Below are positions 1 to 9,729 of a stretch of 64,000 nucleotides of DNA, piece after piece (within the stretch, counting starts at the first letter, position 1; the number at the start of each line of letters is the position of its first letter). This DNA comes from Marivita sp. (GTDB lineage Bacteria; Pseudomonadota; Alphaproteobacteria; Rhodobacterales; Rhodobacteraceae): assembly GCF_020055675.1 (NCBI RefSeq), contig NZ_JAIPUS010000009.1, forward strand, positions 62,001 to 126,000, read 5' to 3'. The position numbers were made by a program, and so were the translations under genes. The notes below the pieces were generated by a model. That model saw only the letters and a list, made by a program, of their open reading frames with translations, was not told where the DNA came from and searched no databases.

Positions 1-917
1 AGAACCGGGCGGGTGCCCTCGATTCCCGCGAAAACGGCCGATCCCGGTGTCGGGTCGCCGCGGTCCGAAAGGAACAGCGCCGAGGGATTCGCCACCTCGG
101 CCAGCCCGGCGCCGGTCATCTCGAAGACGCCGATTTCGTCCGCCGGGCCGAAGCGGTTCTTGACTGCGCGCAGGATGCGGAATTGATGCCCGCGCTCGCC
201 TTCGAAATACAGCACCGTGTCGACCATGTGTTCGACCACGCGCGGGCCGGCGATCTGGCCGTCCTTGGTGACATGGCCAACCATGACAATGGAGGTGCCG
301 CGCCGTTTGGCAAAGCTTGTCAGCTCATGTGCCGAGGCGCGCACCTGCGCCACGCTGCCAGGGGCAGAGGCCACGTTGTCGGCCCACATGGTCTGAATCG
401 AGTCGATGATGGCGAGATCGGGTTTTTCGTTCTCCAGCGTCGTCAGGATGTCGCGCAGGTTGGTTTCGGTCGCCAGCTTGACCGGGGCGTCGCGCAGGCC
501 AAGACGAGCGGCGCGCATCCGCACCTGCGCGCTGGCTTCTTCGCCGGAAAAATAGATGACCTTCAGCCCGGCGTTGGCAAAGGCGGCGGCGGCCTGCAAC
601 AGGAGCGTCGATTTTCCGATACCCGGATCGCCGCCAACCAGAAGCGCCGAAGCGGGCACCAGGCCGCCGCCCAGCACCCTGTCGAGTTCGTTCATGTGCG
701 ACGTTGTGCGGGGGGGTGGCGCCTCGGTTCCCGAAAGATCGCTCAGCGGCAGGGCCCGGCCTTTCGAAGCGCCCAGCGTTCGGGCCGCGGGGCCGGTGGC
801 CAGTGGCGTTTCCTCGACGATCGAATTCCACGTTTCGCAGGCATCGCAGCGGCCCGACCACTTGGTGGTCGTGTTGCCGCAGGACTGACACACGAAGTTT
901 GCGGAGGATTTCGCCAT
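1..917 (-). CDS. radA: DNA repair protein RadA, 3' end cut by window edge
   Basis: RadA is a RecA-like ATPase and branch-migration factor for recombination intermediates. The ORF is open from an ATG at 917 to the window edge, giving about 305 of the usual ~455 residues, so the Lon-like C-terminal domain is off the window. It is missing from the ORF track because it has no stop here. Three signatures are readable: an N-terminal zinc finger (CQSCGN...CDAC, residues ~8-28), a Walker A motif (GGDPGIGKSTLLLQ, ~residues 90-103) and the RadA-specific KNRFGP motif (~residue 250). The gene follows the coiled-coil membrane gene on the same strand by about 57 bp. Identification is very secure. The long plus-strand and other minus-frame ORFs here are shadows. 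Confidence 0.97.
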   Translation of the reverse strand, partial: MAKSSANFVCQSCGNTTTKWSGRCDACETWNSIVEETPLATGPAARTLGASKGRALPLSDLSGTEAPPPRTTSHMNELDRVLGGGLVPASALLVGGDPGIGKSTLLLQAAAAFANAGLKVIYFSGEEASAQVRMRAARLGLRDAPVKLATETNLRDILTTLENEKPDLAIIDSIQTMWADNVASAPGSVAQVRASAHELTSFAKRRGTSIVMVGHVTKDGQIAGPRVVEHMVDTVLYFEGERGHQFRILRAVKNRFGPADEIGVFEMTGAGLAEVANPSALFLSDRGDPTPGSAVFAGIEGTRPV

Positions 918-974
918 GGCGGTGCTTGTGACCCAAGCCGAGCGGGCCTGCAAGCGATGTCTGTCAGCACGGTG

Positions 975-1828
975 TCATTCGGCGGCCCGACGCGCGAGCA
1001 GGGCGACAATGCGGTTGTCGTCCGTGTCGGGGATGTCGTCCGGATCGTGGCCGTCTTCGGTCGCCGGTTCCGGTGTGGCACCTGCTGTGGCACCCTGTCG
1101 TGCGGGATCGTCGGGGTGTCCGTGCCTTTGTGCAACTCCGGGAGGATGTCGGCCAGTTCCGCGTTCAGACGCGCGAGCTGCGCTTGCGCCACGCTTTCCT
1201 CAAGCGCGACCTTGTCGGCCCAGACACGCATTTCCGAGGCTGTCGCCTTGGCCGCGTCGAGGCGGGTGTTGAACTCCTCGATCTCCTGCTGTCGCTGGAC
1301 CAGGAAATCCCGGGCGCGGGCAACACTGCTTTCGGAATAGGTCCGGGCCAGGTCGCGGGACAGGTGGCTCATCTGGCTGGCCACTTCGAGCACCGAAGGC
1401 TCCAGTTCGGCCAGATCGGGATGATCGTGCAGATAGGCCATGCGTTCGCGCACCGAATCAAATTCGGACCTCATCTTGAACACCCCCTCGCGGTCTGACG
1501 CATGGCAGAGCCGGTAGGCGCGGGCGACGTCCTCCATGGCGATGTGAAAGCGACGATGCGAGTTTTCCAGCGTCATGATCCGGGCGTTGGCAGGCAGGAA
1601 AAAACAAAGGCCCAGCAAAAGCGCCGTTGCCGCAACTTGTACCAGCCATCCAGCCTGCGAATAGGCGACACCCCCAAATGTTGCGGTCATCTCGAGCCAT
1701 GGCGCATACCCAAAAGCACAGACCAATGTGTATCCCGACAGGCCAAGACCCAGCAGGGCCACGGTTGCAAACATCAACCGGTGCATCAGCCATGTCATGG
1801 CACCGCCAAACGATTGCAGCGCACCCAT
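975..1828 (-). CDS. Rhodobacterales membrane coiled-coil protein (often labelled DNA repair protein), apparent frameshift
   Basis: The protein has two N-terminal membrane segments (residues ~10-35 and ~55-78) followed by a long charged helical region that looks like coiled coil. I recognise it as a protein commonly next to radA in Roseobacter genomes and labelled 'DNA repair protein', a label with no domain support here. The start at 1828 has a good ribosome site (GGGGGAC). The track's ORF runs on to 743, 175 bp into radA, and its tail (after ~residue 235) reads like out-of-frame sequence. The neighbouring frame instead encodes a plausible acidic tail ending DNRIVALLARRAAE and stops at 975. 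Adding one base to the G4 run at 1113-1116 would join the two parts into about 284 residues. This could be an assembly error, a real mutation or programmed slippage. Confidence 0.7.
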
Positions 1829-1983
1829 CTTGAATGTCCCCCGAAAGCACTCATACCATCCGCGACTTCGGCGACTTTATGCCGAAAGCAAAAATGGACA
1901 TACTGTTTTTTAATGATTTTCCGGACTGTCGCCGCGGATGTGGAGAATTCATCCGGAGGCGCGGGACTGTCTTCGCAGCGTGA

Positions 1984-2448
1984 TCAATCCCGTGTCACGC
2001 GCGCCTCGGTCATGCTCAGGCCGAGCGAGGTTAGGATGCAGGCGGTAAAGAGATACAGCCCCCAAGCGGTTTCAAGATGCCCGATGCCGACGCCCTTGGC
2101 GATGGTGATATAAAGTGCGATCAGAAATATATCGGCCATCGCCAGCTTGCTGATGATGGACAGGACGGGCAGGGCGGATCGGCCCATCACACCGAATTGT
2201 ACCAACGCAAGACCCAGCGTTTTGACGTAAGGTGCCACCAGCGCGAACAGGATGACGACCAGTGCCAGCAGCCTGTCACTCTCCCAGAGCGCGCGAATCC
2301 CGGTCAGGACGCTGATCTCGCTCAGCCCGAAAAGCGGCAACAGCCCGGCCCGCATCAAGGGCGCTGCCCATGCCACCGGGTACAGGACCAGCAGCGACAG
2401 GTTGATCCAGCGCAGAGCGGACAGGGTCAAAATTTTGTCGCGATCCAT
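1984..2448 (-). CDS. PqiA-like (paraquat-inducible protein A) membrane protein
   Basis: A 154-residue integral membrane protein with about four hydrophobic segments, resembling the PqiA family half-unit. PqiA proteins work with PqiB/MCE-type proteins in lipid transport across the envelope, but no MCE partner is visible here. I start it at the ATG at 2448 (MDRDKILTLSALRW). The track's longer version adds a basic, non-membrane extension that overlaps the upstream gene. The chosen start still overlaps the upstream 128-aa membrane gene by 22 bp, suggesting one transcript with alr. Family call is by sequence feel and gene order. Confidence 0.7.
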   Translation of the reverse strand: MDRDKILTLSALRWINLSLLVLYPVAWAAPLMRAGLLPLFGLSEISVLTGIRALWESDRLLALVVILFALVAPYVKTLGLALVQFGVMGRSALPVLSIISKLAMADIFLIALYITIAKGVGIGHLETAWGLYLFTACILTSLGLSMTEARVTRD

Positions 2449-2813
2449 AAAAGCACGAAGGCCAGCAGCCCGATCAGATGGGCCCCGTCGATCCAGCGCC
2501 ACCGGCGATCGCCAAGCAGCAGGCTTGTGGCAAAGAGCGCCGATGCAAACAAGGGCAAGGCGACCCCCCCCTGGTAGGCCATGATCGAGGCCATCTGCCG
2601 GTAAAACGGATGACCCTGAAGCCCAAGGGCCGGCGCGAGGCTTGCCGCGATGACGGCGACGCAGATTGCAAGCGTCACCGCCGCCGGGAGTCGCGCCGCA
2701 CCGCGCCCCACGATCACGCGCAACAGCGCCAACAGGCCCAGAACTTCGAAAAACACGAAACGTTGGACGAAGATATAGGCCAGCAAGATCGGGGAGGGAT
2801 CGAAAATGCTCAT
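2427..2813 (-). CDS. small membrane protein of unknown function
   Basis: A 128-residue hydrophobic protein with about four predicted membrane helices; I do not recognise a family. The start at 2813 (MSIFDPSPILL) is preferred over the track's 2852 because it has a GCGGGG ribosome site and begins 13 bp after the alr stop instead of overlapping alr. It lies between alr and the PqiA-like gene on the same strand and overlaps the latter, so the three are probably co-transcribed. Confidence 0.7.
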   Translation of the reverse strand: MSIFDPSPILLAYIFVQRFVFFEVLGLLALLRVIVGRGAARLPAAVTLAICVAVIAASLAPALGLQGHPFYRQMASIMAYQGGVALPLFASALFATSLLLGDRRWRWIDGAHLIGLLAFVLLWIATKF

Positions 2814-2826
2814 GTGCACCCCGCCA

Positions 2827-3864
2827 TCACGCGCCGGTGTAGCGCCGGGCATAGCGCGCGCCCAGCGATGTCAGGATCTCGTACCCGATGGTTCCGGCGG
2901 CATCGGCGAGGGTATCGATCGATTGCCGCTGGCCCATCAGTTCGACCCTGTCGGGCATGGAGGTGACAGCACTCACATCGACGCCGATCAGGTCCATCGA
3001 AATGCGGCCCACCACTTTGCAACGGGTCTCGTTTGCCCAGACATAGGCCTTGGGGCCAATGCCGCGCAGGACACCATCGGCATAGCCCGCCGAAATGGTG
3101 GCGATCTGCCCCGGCACGCGCGCCACCCAACTGTTGCCGTATCCCACGGATTCGCCCGGGCTGACCTCGCGCACCTGGATGATCGGGACCGACACCTCGA
3201 CCACTGGCCGCGCGTCCATGTAGGGCCGTCCACCATAGACCCCGATCCCGGGGCGCGTCATGTCAAAGTGATAGTCCCGACCAAAAAGAGTACCGCCCGT
3301 CGCGACCAGCGATTTGGGCACGGCGATCCCGTCCGTCATCTGGCGAAAGGTCTGCAGCTGATAGGCGTTCATGCCGTGGTTCGGATCATCCTGGCAGGCA
3401 AGATGGCTCATGATCAATACAAGGTTCTGGCCGATGGCAATGTCGCGCAGCGCGGCCCATTCTGCGGCTTCCATGCCCAGCCGGTTCATTCCCGAATCAA
3501 GCTGGACGCCGAAGGCATGTCCGGGCAGCGCCTCGACATGGCGCAACATCTGGTCGATGGAGTTGATCATCGGCACCAGCTCGGCCTCTCGGATCATCTC
3601 CGCATCACCGGCCATGTGCCCGCCGAAGACACAGATCTTCGGGCCGGGGCCAAGCACCTTGCGCAGGGCAGCACCTTCCTCGGCGATGGCCACGAAAAAC
3701 GTTCGCGCGCCCGCTTCGGCAAGGGCAGGGGCGACCCTGTCCACGCCCAGCCCATAGGCGTCCGCCTTGACCACGGCCGCGGTTTCGCCGGTGGTCAACC
3801 CGTCCAGCGCTCGCCAGTTCGCCCGGATCGCATCCAGATCAATCGTAAGAAGTGCCTGTGCCAT
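2827..3864 (-). CDS. alr: alanine racemase
   Basis: Alanine racemase converts L-alanine to D-alanine for peptidoglycan, using pyridoxal phosphate. At 345 residues it has the normal length. The PLP-binding lysine is in [10 protein letters not shown] (~residue 33), and the second catalytic base, a tyrosine, is in SVGYGNSW (~residue 245). The C-terminal beta domain carries the expected [11 protein letters not shown] segment. It is the first gene of a minus-strand group with two small membrane proteins and is divergent from the CobC-like phosphatase. Confidence 0.96.
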   Translation of the reverse strand: MAQALLTIDLDAIRANWRALDGLTTGETAAVVKADAYGLGVDRVAPALAEAGARTFFVAIAEEGAALRKVLGPGPKICVFGGHMAGDAEMIREAELVPMINSIDQMLRHVEALPGHAFGVQLDSGMNRLGMEAAEWAALRDIAIGQNLVLIMSHLACQDDPNHGMNAYQLQTFRQMTDGIAVPKSLVATGGTLFGRDYHFDMTRPGIGVYGGRPYMDARPVVEVSVPIIQVREVSPGESVGYGNSWVARVPGQIATISAGYADGVLRGIGPKAYVWANETRCKVVGRISMDLIGVDVSAVTSMPDRVELMGQRQSIDTLADAAGTIGYEILTSLGARYARRYTGA

Positions 3865-4199
3865 GCGCGGGTATCTGTGCGCGTCTCAGGGGCTGGTCAA
3901 GCCGGAATTGCTGGTTCGGAACGTTTCCATTTAGGGTGCGTCGGTTTTGCTATTGTGAGGGCCGCGACCGGCGGCTAAGCCAGCCCCATGACCAGCGGTG
4001 ACGTCATCAAGCCATCGGCCACATGGATCAATCGCCAGAGCAAGCCGCCGGGTGCGCCTGGTCGGGTTTTCCCGACCTTCTTCACGCACCTGCGCGGGCC
4101 CCAGGGGCCCGCGATTCAGCCCTGCCGGCTGACGATCTTTGCCTGTCTTGGCGTGGTGCAGAAAGTATTTGAAACCGGACGATATCTTGAGGTCCAGGC
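3865..4199. other. 335-bp intergenic region with two strong hairpins and a doubtful small ORF
   Basis: This separates the divergent alr and CobC-like genes. It holds GTCGGG-TTTT-CCCGAC at 4061-4076 and, at 4093-4113, a perfect 10-bp-arm inverted repeat (CGCGGGCCCC, one base, GGGGCCCGCG). A 73-codon plus-strand frame (3988-4209) has GC-rich third positions over its first ~50 codons but loses that bias afterwards and has no clear ribosome site. I do not call it a gene. I looked for a cobalamin riboswitch because of the downstream gene and found no B12-box-like core. Confidence 0.4.
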
Positions 4200-4706
4200 A
4201 TGGCTTTGACGCTGGTGCGCCATACCACTCCGGAGGTGGCCAAGGGCACCTGCTATGGACGCACCGATCTCGCCCTGGCCGAGAGTTTCGAGACCGAGCA
4301 GAAAGACGTGGTGCGCCGCCTGCCGGAGGCGACGCGGATCGTGTCCTCTCCGCTATGGCGGTGCCGTCAATTGGCCGCGCGCGCCGCAGCTCATGTGTCA
4401 GGTGAGTTAACCATCCTACCGCATTGGATTGAAATGGATTTCGGGGCGTGGGAACGGACGCCGTGGGCAGACATCCCGCGCGACGGGCTGGATGCCTGGG
4501 CTGCTGATTTCCTGCACTATGACGGCCATGGTGGCGAAAGCGTGGCGATGCTTGAAGCGCGCATCCGCCACGCCCTTGATGCGACACCCGACAAATCAAT
4601 TGTCGTGACCCATTCCGGCTGTATTCGCGCCGCCTGTGCAATTCACGGTGTCTACGATGGATGGGACACCGACATCCCGTTCGGCGGCGCGATCACGCTG
4701 AGTTAG
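4200..4706 (+). CDS. histidine phosphatase family protein, CobC-like
   Basis: A 168-residue member of the phosphoglycerate-mutase-like histidine phosphatases. The catalytic histidine is in LVRHTTP (residues ~5-11, in place of the usual RHG), followed by the typical CYGRTDLALA segment of alpha-ribazole phosphatase homologues and a second histidine in VVTHSGCIRA (~residue 140). CobC removes the 5'-phosphate from alpha-ribazole phosphate in cobalamin synthesis; that role is inferred from similarity and there are no other cob genes in the window. It converges on dnaB, separated by only ~18 bp. Confidence 0.8.
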   Translation: MALTLVRHTTPEVAKGTCYGRTDLALAESFETEQKDVVRRLPEATRIVSSPLWRCRQLAARAAAHVSGELTILPHWIEMDFGAWERTPWADIPRDGLDAWAADFLHYDGHGGESVAMLEARIRHALDATPDKSIVVTHSGCIRAACAIHGVYDGWDTDIPFGGAITLS

Positions 4707-4724
4707 GCTGCCGGTTAGTCTGGC

Positions 4725-6215
4725 TTACATCTCGTCCGCGCCTTGTTGCCAAGGCTTGATCAGGTTGCCGAAACGGGTGAAGCGACCCTCGAAGCTGAGT
4801 TCGACCGACCCGATAGGGCCGTGACGCTGCTTGCCGATGATGACCTCGGCGCGCCCGTGCAAGCGCTCCATCTCGTCCTGCCACGCAGCCATCTTCTCCA
4901 GCTCGTGATCGCTCGGCTTTTCGCGTTCCTTGTAGTATTCCTCGCGGTACACGAACATCACCACATCCGCGTCCTGCTCGATCGAGCCGGATTCGCGCAG
5001 GTCCGAAAGTTGAGGTCGCTTGTCGTCGCGGCTTTCCACCTGCCGCGACAGCTGCGACAGCGCGATCACGGGAATGTCTAGTTCTTTGGCAATCGCCTTC
5101 AAACCCTGCGTGATTTCCGACACTTCGTTCACACGGCTGTCCTTGGCCGAGGCGGGGCGGACAAGCTGCAGATAGTCGACCATCAACACATCCAAACCGT
5201 GTGTCCGCTTCAGACGCCGCGCGCGGGCGGCCAATTGGCTGATCGGAAGGGCCGGCGTGTCGTCGATGTAAAGCGGGCAGGCTTCGAGCGACTTCGCGGC
5301 GTCGACAAAGCGTCGGAACTCCTGCTCGGTCATGTCGCCGCGGCGGATCTGTTCTGAGGGCACTTCGGCCGCTTCCGACAGGATCCTTGCTGCCAACTGC
5401 TCAGCGCTCATTTCCAGCGAATAAAAGCCGACAACCCCGCCTTCGACCGTTCCTTCGGTGCCATCGGGACGTTCGCCCTTGCGATAGGCTTTGGCAATAT
5501 TGAACGCCACGTTGGTCGCGAGCGAGGTTTTTCCCATCGACGGGCGCCCGGCCAGGATCAGAAGGTCGGATTTGTGCAACCCTCCAAGCTTGCGGTCCAT
5601 ATCCGTCAGGCCGGTTGAGATCCCGGCAAGGCCACCCTCGCGTTGATAGGCGGCATTGGCAACATTCACCGCGTCCGTCACCGCCTTGAGAAAGCTTTGA
5701 AATCCGCTGTCGCTTCGGCCTTGCTCGGCCAGCTTGTACAGCGCCTGTTCCGCCTCGACGATCTGTTCGCGCGGCTCGGATTGCACATCCACCTTGGCTG
5801 CGCGCGAGCTGATATCGCGACCCAGCGAGATCAGGTCGCGGCGCACTGCCAGATCATAGATCATCTGGGCATAGTCGCGCACGGCGAAAGAGCTGATCGC
5901 GGCGCCGGCCAGGCGGACAAGGTAGGGCGGTCCGCCCAGTTCTTGAAGCCCTTCATCGTCCTCCATGAAGGCCTTGAGCGTGACCGGAGAGGCGAGGTTG
6001 TTCTTGGCGATCCGCGCGGAGGCGATATCGAAGATGCGGGCATGGACCGGATCGTAGAAATGCTGAGGACCGATGATCGACGCGATGCGGTCGAAAACCT
6101 CGTTATTGGTCAGGATTGCACCAAGAAGCTGCTGTTCGGCCTCGACCGAGTGGGGCATCGTCTCCGCGTTCTGGATTTCGGCTCCGGTTGGGTTGAAGCC
6201 TGTGATCTCGTTCAT
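4725..6215 (-). CDS. dnaB: replicative DNA helicase
   Basis: Hexameric helicase that unwinds DNA at the replication fork and recruits primase. The ATG at 6215 (MNEITGFNPT) gives 496 residues and has an AGGGGA ribosome site; the track's start at 6386 adds a 57-residue extension that I reject. The N-terminal domain (residues ~20-125) is followed by a RecA-type domain with Walker A GRPSMGKTSLA (~residue 222), Walker B VLMVDYLQL (~residue 340), and the conserved DLRESGSIEQDADVV helicase segment. The C-terminus is intact. It is transcribed away from pyrE. Confidence 0.97.
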   Translation of the reverse strand: MNEITGFNPTGAEIQNAETMPHSVEAEQQLLGAILTNNEVFDRIASIIGPQHFYDPVHARIFDIASARIAKNNLASPVTLKAFMEDDEGLQELGGPPYLVRLAGAAISSFAVRDYAQMIYDLAVRRDLISLGRDISSRAAKVDVQSEPREQIVEAEQALYKLAEQGRSDSGFQSFLKAVTDAVNVANAAYQREGGLAGISTGLTDMDRKLGGLHKSDLLILAGRPSMGKTSLATNVAFNIAKAYRKGERPDGTEGTVEGGVVGFYSLEMSAEQLAARILSEAAEVPSEQIRRGDMTEQEFRRFVDAAKSLEACPLYIDDTPALPISQLAARARRLKRTHGLDVLMVDYLQLVRPASAKDSRVNEVSEITQGLKAIAKELDIPVIALSQLSRQVESRDDKRPQLSDLRESGSIEQDADVVMFVYREEYYKEREKPSDHELEKMAAWQDEMERLHGRAEVIIGKQRHGPIGSVELSFEGRFTRFGNLIKPWQQGADEM

Positions 6216-6632
6216 TCTGTTCCCCTGACTGGCCCGAGCCTTTGACCTAGCGAGGTCGTCTCGAAAGCACAAAGTGTATAAACCTGTGGAAAAGGCTGGG
6301 CGCCAGTTTATGGCCGATATTGCGTTGAAACAGGTCGTTTCGTCAACATCTTGGATGAGCTGCGACTCGCTGTGGTCGCGAAACAACGCGCAAGACCTTG
6401 TTACAAATCTTTAACAAACCCTTTGCGTTGTGCCGGCTCGCGGGGCGACGTGTCTGAGTGGTGTGACGCCGATCCGGCTGGATGACTCCGATTCTGTCTC
6501 TTTTTGAAGGTCGCGCAGGCCAAGGGCCTCATGGCGGCGCGGCCGGGATCGGACGGGCTGTCGCAGGCCGGATCGCGGCCCGCGCTGATCGGGCGGAACA
6601 GGCCGCGCCGGGCTGCGCGCGTGCGTCTGGCC
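6216..6632. other. 417-bp intergenic region upstream of dnaB
   Basis: No gene is supported here; the ORFs in the track are arginine-rich shadows. The part nearest dnaB is AT-richer and contains TGTGGAAAA at 6285-6293, one mismatch from the inverted DnaA box TGTGGATAA, which could link dnaB expression to DnaA. A run around 6398-6420 is rich in A and T and may hold the promoter. The half nearer pyrE is very GC-rich without an obvious terminator. Confidence 0.4.
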
Positions 6633-7310
6633 CTAGCGCTTGCGCGCCTCCTGCCAGGCGCGGGGGTCGGTCAGGAAGGCCTCGACCTCGGACAGGGTGG
6701 CGGCGTTGAAACTGCCCTGCGCGCGGGCCTCGGACAGAACGTCCCACCAGGCGCACAGATGGTGCAGGGTGACGCCGTGATCGCCCAGCGTTGTGCGGGT
6801 TTCCGGGAAAATGTCGTAGTAAAAGATTACCGCCGTATGGGCGCAGGTGGCCCCGGTGTCTCGGATCGCGTCCACGAAGCTGAGCTTGGAGCCGCCATCG
6901 GTGGTCAGGTCCTCGACCAGCAAGACGCGCTGGCCCTCTGTCATGTCACCCTCGATGCGGGCGTTGCGGCCATACCCTTTGGGTTTCTTGCGCACATAGC
7001 TCATCGGAAGGGCCATGCGCTCGGCTACCAGCGCGGCGAAGGGAATGCCTGCGGTTTCGCCGCCGGCAATGTTATCAAAGGCTTCGAAGCCGGCGTTCCG
7101 CATCACGGTGACGGCCATGAAATCCATCAGTGTCGACCGGATCCGGGGGAAGGAGATGAGTTTCCGGCAGTCGATATAGGTCGGGCTGGGCAGGCCCGAG
7201 GCGAGCGTGAACGGATCATCAGGTCGGAAATTCACCGCACCGATCTCGAGCAGCATCCGGGCGGACAGGCGGGCGATGTCTTCGGCAGCGGGATAGGAGG
7301 AAGGGATCAT
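6633..7310 (-). CDS. pyrE: orotate phosphoribosyltransferase
   Basis: Transfers ribose-5-phosphate from PRPP to orotate to form OMP, the fifth step of pyrimidine synthesis. The PRPP-binding loop is [14 protein letters not shown] (~residues 128-141), and the N-terminal [18 protein letters not shown] segment is typical. At 225 residues it is the normal alphaproteobacterial size. It follows pyrC by 74 bp on the same strand, giving two pyrimidine enzymes in tandem. Confidence 0.95.
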   Translation of the reverse strand: MIPSSYPAAEDIARLSARMLLEIGAVNFRPDDPFTLASGLPSPTYIDCRKLISFPRIRSTLMDFMAVTVMRNAGFEAFDNIAGGETAGIPFAALVAERMALPMSYVRKKPKGYGRNARIEGDMTEGQRVLLVEDLTTDGGSKLSFVDAIRDTGATCAHTAVIFYYDIFPETRTTLGDHGVTLHHLCAWWDVLSEARAQGSFNAATLSEVEAFLTDPRAWQEARKR

Positions 7311-7384
7311 GGCGACTCCGGCTTTTGGATCGCTCTAGCGGGTTTTCAGATGAAGGAAAAGAGCGCCAAAGCCGCGTGCACCGA

Positions 7385-8425
7385 TCAGCCCACCACGCGC
7401 CAATGCAGCGGATAGCCGGGATCAAACACGGTGACCGGGCCGTCATCGGTTTCGATCCGGGCAGGATACGCCACGGGGTCGCCGCGCTTCAGGGTGATGG
7501 TGCTGTCGTTTGCCGGCAGGCGGTAGAACTTGGGACCGTTGATGCTGGTGAAGGAGTCCAGCCGGTCCAGCGCGCTTTCCTCTTCGAACACATGCGAGAG
7601 GATCGACAGCGTGTTGGTCGCGGTGAAGCATCCCGCGCAGCCGCAGGGCAGCAGTTTGTTGGCGTCTGTATGCGGCGCGCTGTCGGTGCCCAGAAAGAAG
7701 GTCGGATCGCCCGAAACTGCCGCGCGGCGCAGTGCAATGCGGTGTTCCTCGCGTTTGGCGACGGGGAGGCAATAGTAATGCGGTTTGATCCCGCCGGACA
7801 ATATATGGTTGCGGTTGATCACGAGGTGATGCGTGGTGATCGTGGCGCCCAGGTCGGGGCCGCCTTCGGAGGCGTATTCGACGCCCTGCTTGGTGGTGAT
7901 ATGCTCCATCACGACCCGCAGACCCGGTGTGGCGCGGCGGATCGGGTCAAGGACGCGGTCGATGAACACGGCCTCGCGGTCGAAGATATCGATATCGGGA
8001 TCCGTGACCTCGCCATGCACGCAAAGCGGGCAACCTATCTCGGCCATTTTCTCCAGCACCGGGCGGATGACCTCGAAATCGCGCACTCCGCTGGTCGAAT
8101 TGGTGGTCGCCCCCGCCGGGTAAAGCTTGACCGCAGTGATCAGGCCGTCGGCATGGGCGCGGGCCAGATCGTCGGGATCGGTGTCCTCGGTCAGGTAAAG
8201 CGTCATCAGCGGCGTGAAGCCCGACCCCTCGGGCAGGGCAGAGAGGATGCGGTCGCGGTAGGCGGCGGCATCCGCGCCGGTGACAACCGGTGGAACAAGG
8301 TTCGGCATGATGATCGCGCGCGCGAAATGGCGGGCGCTTTCGGGAGCCACGGCGCGCAGCATTGCGCCATCGCGCAGATGCAGGTGCCAGTCGTCGGGCG
8401 TATGGATGGTCAGCGTGTCGGTCAT
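7385..8425 (-). CDS. pyrC: dihydroorotase (homodimeric PyrC type)
   Basis: Cyclises carbamoyl aspartate to dihydroorotate. The start at 8425 ([20 protein letters not shown]) gives 346 residues, matching the PyrC class; the track start at 8503 adds a 26-residue extension with no support. The metal-binding HxH is in [10 protein letters not shown] (~residues 13-15). The carbamylated lysine lies in [10 protein letters not shown] (~residue 98), and further histidine ligands are in CVHGEV and EHITT. It forms a pair with pyrE. Confidence 0.95.
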   Translation of the reverse strand: MTDTLTIHTPDDWHLHLRDGAMLRAVAPESARHFARAIIMPNLVPPVVTGADAAAYRDRILSALPEGSGFTPLMTLYLTEDTDPDDLARAHADGLITAVKLYPAGATTNSTSGVRDFEVIRPVLEKMAEIGCPLCVHGEVTDPDIDIFDREAVFIDRVLDPIRRATPGLRVVMEHITTKQGVEYASEGGPDLGATITTHHLVINRNHILSGGIKPHYYCLPVAKREEHRIALRRAAVSGDPTFFLGTDSAPHTDANKLLPCGCAGCFTATNTLSILSHVFEEESALDRLDSFTSINGPKFYRLPANDSTITLKRGDPVAYPARIETDDGPVTVFDPGYPLHWRVVG

Positions 8426-8530
8426 GCTATGGCCATTAGCACGCGGTGCCGGGTGACACCAGAGGGTCTGCCGAGGCCGCTGTCGGACCCCGTTTTGCCG
8501 CAAGGCCGCGCAACGCGCCGATAAGTATCG

Positions 8531-9478
8531 TCATGCGTCTTCGTCCTTCGGGACCGTGCGGGTCTTGCGCAAGTCATTCAGCTTGCGACGATACCGCGGA
8601 CCGCCGAAATTGTTGACGATATAAGCGCAAACGGCCTCGGTCATGGAGGGGTGGCCGCGCGCTTCGACCGCGGCGAACAGCCGTTTGCAATATCCCACGT
8701 GGTTGCGGCGTGCGCGGTAAAGACGGGAAAAGACCGTATCATCCAGCGTCCCGTCCGCAGCCGTCGTGACAAGTGGTTCAAGCGCGTCAAGCTGCTCGAG
8801 GCGCGCCTGCATCCCGTTGCTCATGTGCCGGGCGCGGAAGCGCGTGATGCCGCTGCGTTCGAACAGCGCGGCGTGCATGGCGTCCAGCGGGCTGGCGGGG
8901 TCGTAGACGACATAGGCCGCTTCGGCGGCCTCGAGCATGTCCGGGGCATAGCCATAGCGGTCGGTGAAATCGGTGCGGCGCATATGGGTGAACCGGTCAT
9001 CCCATTCGGTGACGCGCGGGTCCAGTGTCGCCTGCGGTTCGAGCGCGACCACAATCGCGCCGGGGGCGGCGACAGAAAAGGCACAGGCGGCATAGCCGCA
9101 AGGGCCAGCCCCGTAAAAGATCACCTTTTCGAAATCCTCGAAGAAGCCGTCATCGGTCATCTGGTCGAAAAACGCATACACTTCCTTGTCGCGGAACCAG
9201 GTGTCGTGGTTGCAGACCACGGACAGGCAGGACCAATCGTTCGCCTGCGCGATGTCAAAGCCTGCGGGCCGCGCCTCGTTGGACAGGGCCTGAATGGCCG
9301 GGAGCGATTCAAGGCTGACCAGCAGGGTGTCGCCCTTTTCGATGAAGGTGCCGGTGTGGTTCTTTCCCAAAGGCTCGAAAAAGCCGTATGTTTCACCCAA
9401 ATCCTTGATTTCCTGCACCCATTGCGACGGGCTCAGGTCGCTCAGCGATCGGGTATATGGGTCGCGGGTCTCGTGCAT
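8531..9478 (-). CDS. conserved Rhodobacterales protein of unknown function
   Basis: A 315-residue soluble protein. I recall homologues in Roseobacter genomes annotated 'phosphoadenosine phosphosulfate reductase', but I see no PAPS-reductase signature, so I do not use that name. The central FYGAGPCGYAACAFS (~residues 120-135) has the shape of a nucleophile elbow, with the preceding strand and a following helix, and would suit an alpha/beta-hydrolase-like fold. That is inference. The start at 9478 has AAGGA about 9 bp upstream. It is divergent from the MoxR/VWA pair. Confidence 0.75.
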   Translation of the reverse strand: MHETRDPYTRSLSDLSPSQWVQEIKDLGETYGFFEPLGKNHTGTFIEKGDTLLVSLESLPAIQALSNEARPAGFDIAQANDWSCLSVVCNHDTWFRDKEVYAFFDQMTDDGFFEDFEKVIFYGAGPCGYAACAFSVAAPGAIVVALEPQATLDPRVTEWDDRFTHMRRTDFTDRYGYAPDMLEAAEAAYVVYDPASPLDAMHAALFERSGITRFRARHMSNGMQARLEQLDALEPLVTTAADGTLDDTVFSRLYRARRNHVGYCKRLFAAVEARGHPSMTEAVCAYIVNNFGGPRYRRKLNDLRKTRTVPKDEDA

Positions 9479-9729
9479 GCTCCACGTGTCCTTGATGGCT
9501 TGGGCCCGTTTTCAGGGATCGAATTTCGAATGAACAGCTATCGGTCAAATTAGGCAGAATTGGGCCGAAATACAGGGGACTCCATGATGTTCTGTTGCTG
9601 AGACACTGCCAGTCCCGCACGTATTTCGCCGTCAGGCAAAGGCCACGGTCTGCGGCTTGTGCGACCTTGGCGCTATTGACCTCGGGGCCGTGGCCGGGGC
9701 AGCAAGGCCTGAACAACAGGAGCCCCCCG

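Noticed and set aside
3865-4199. Cobalamin riboswitch before the CobC-like gene
   Set aside because: The conserved B12-box core could not be found on either strand.
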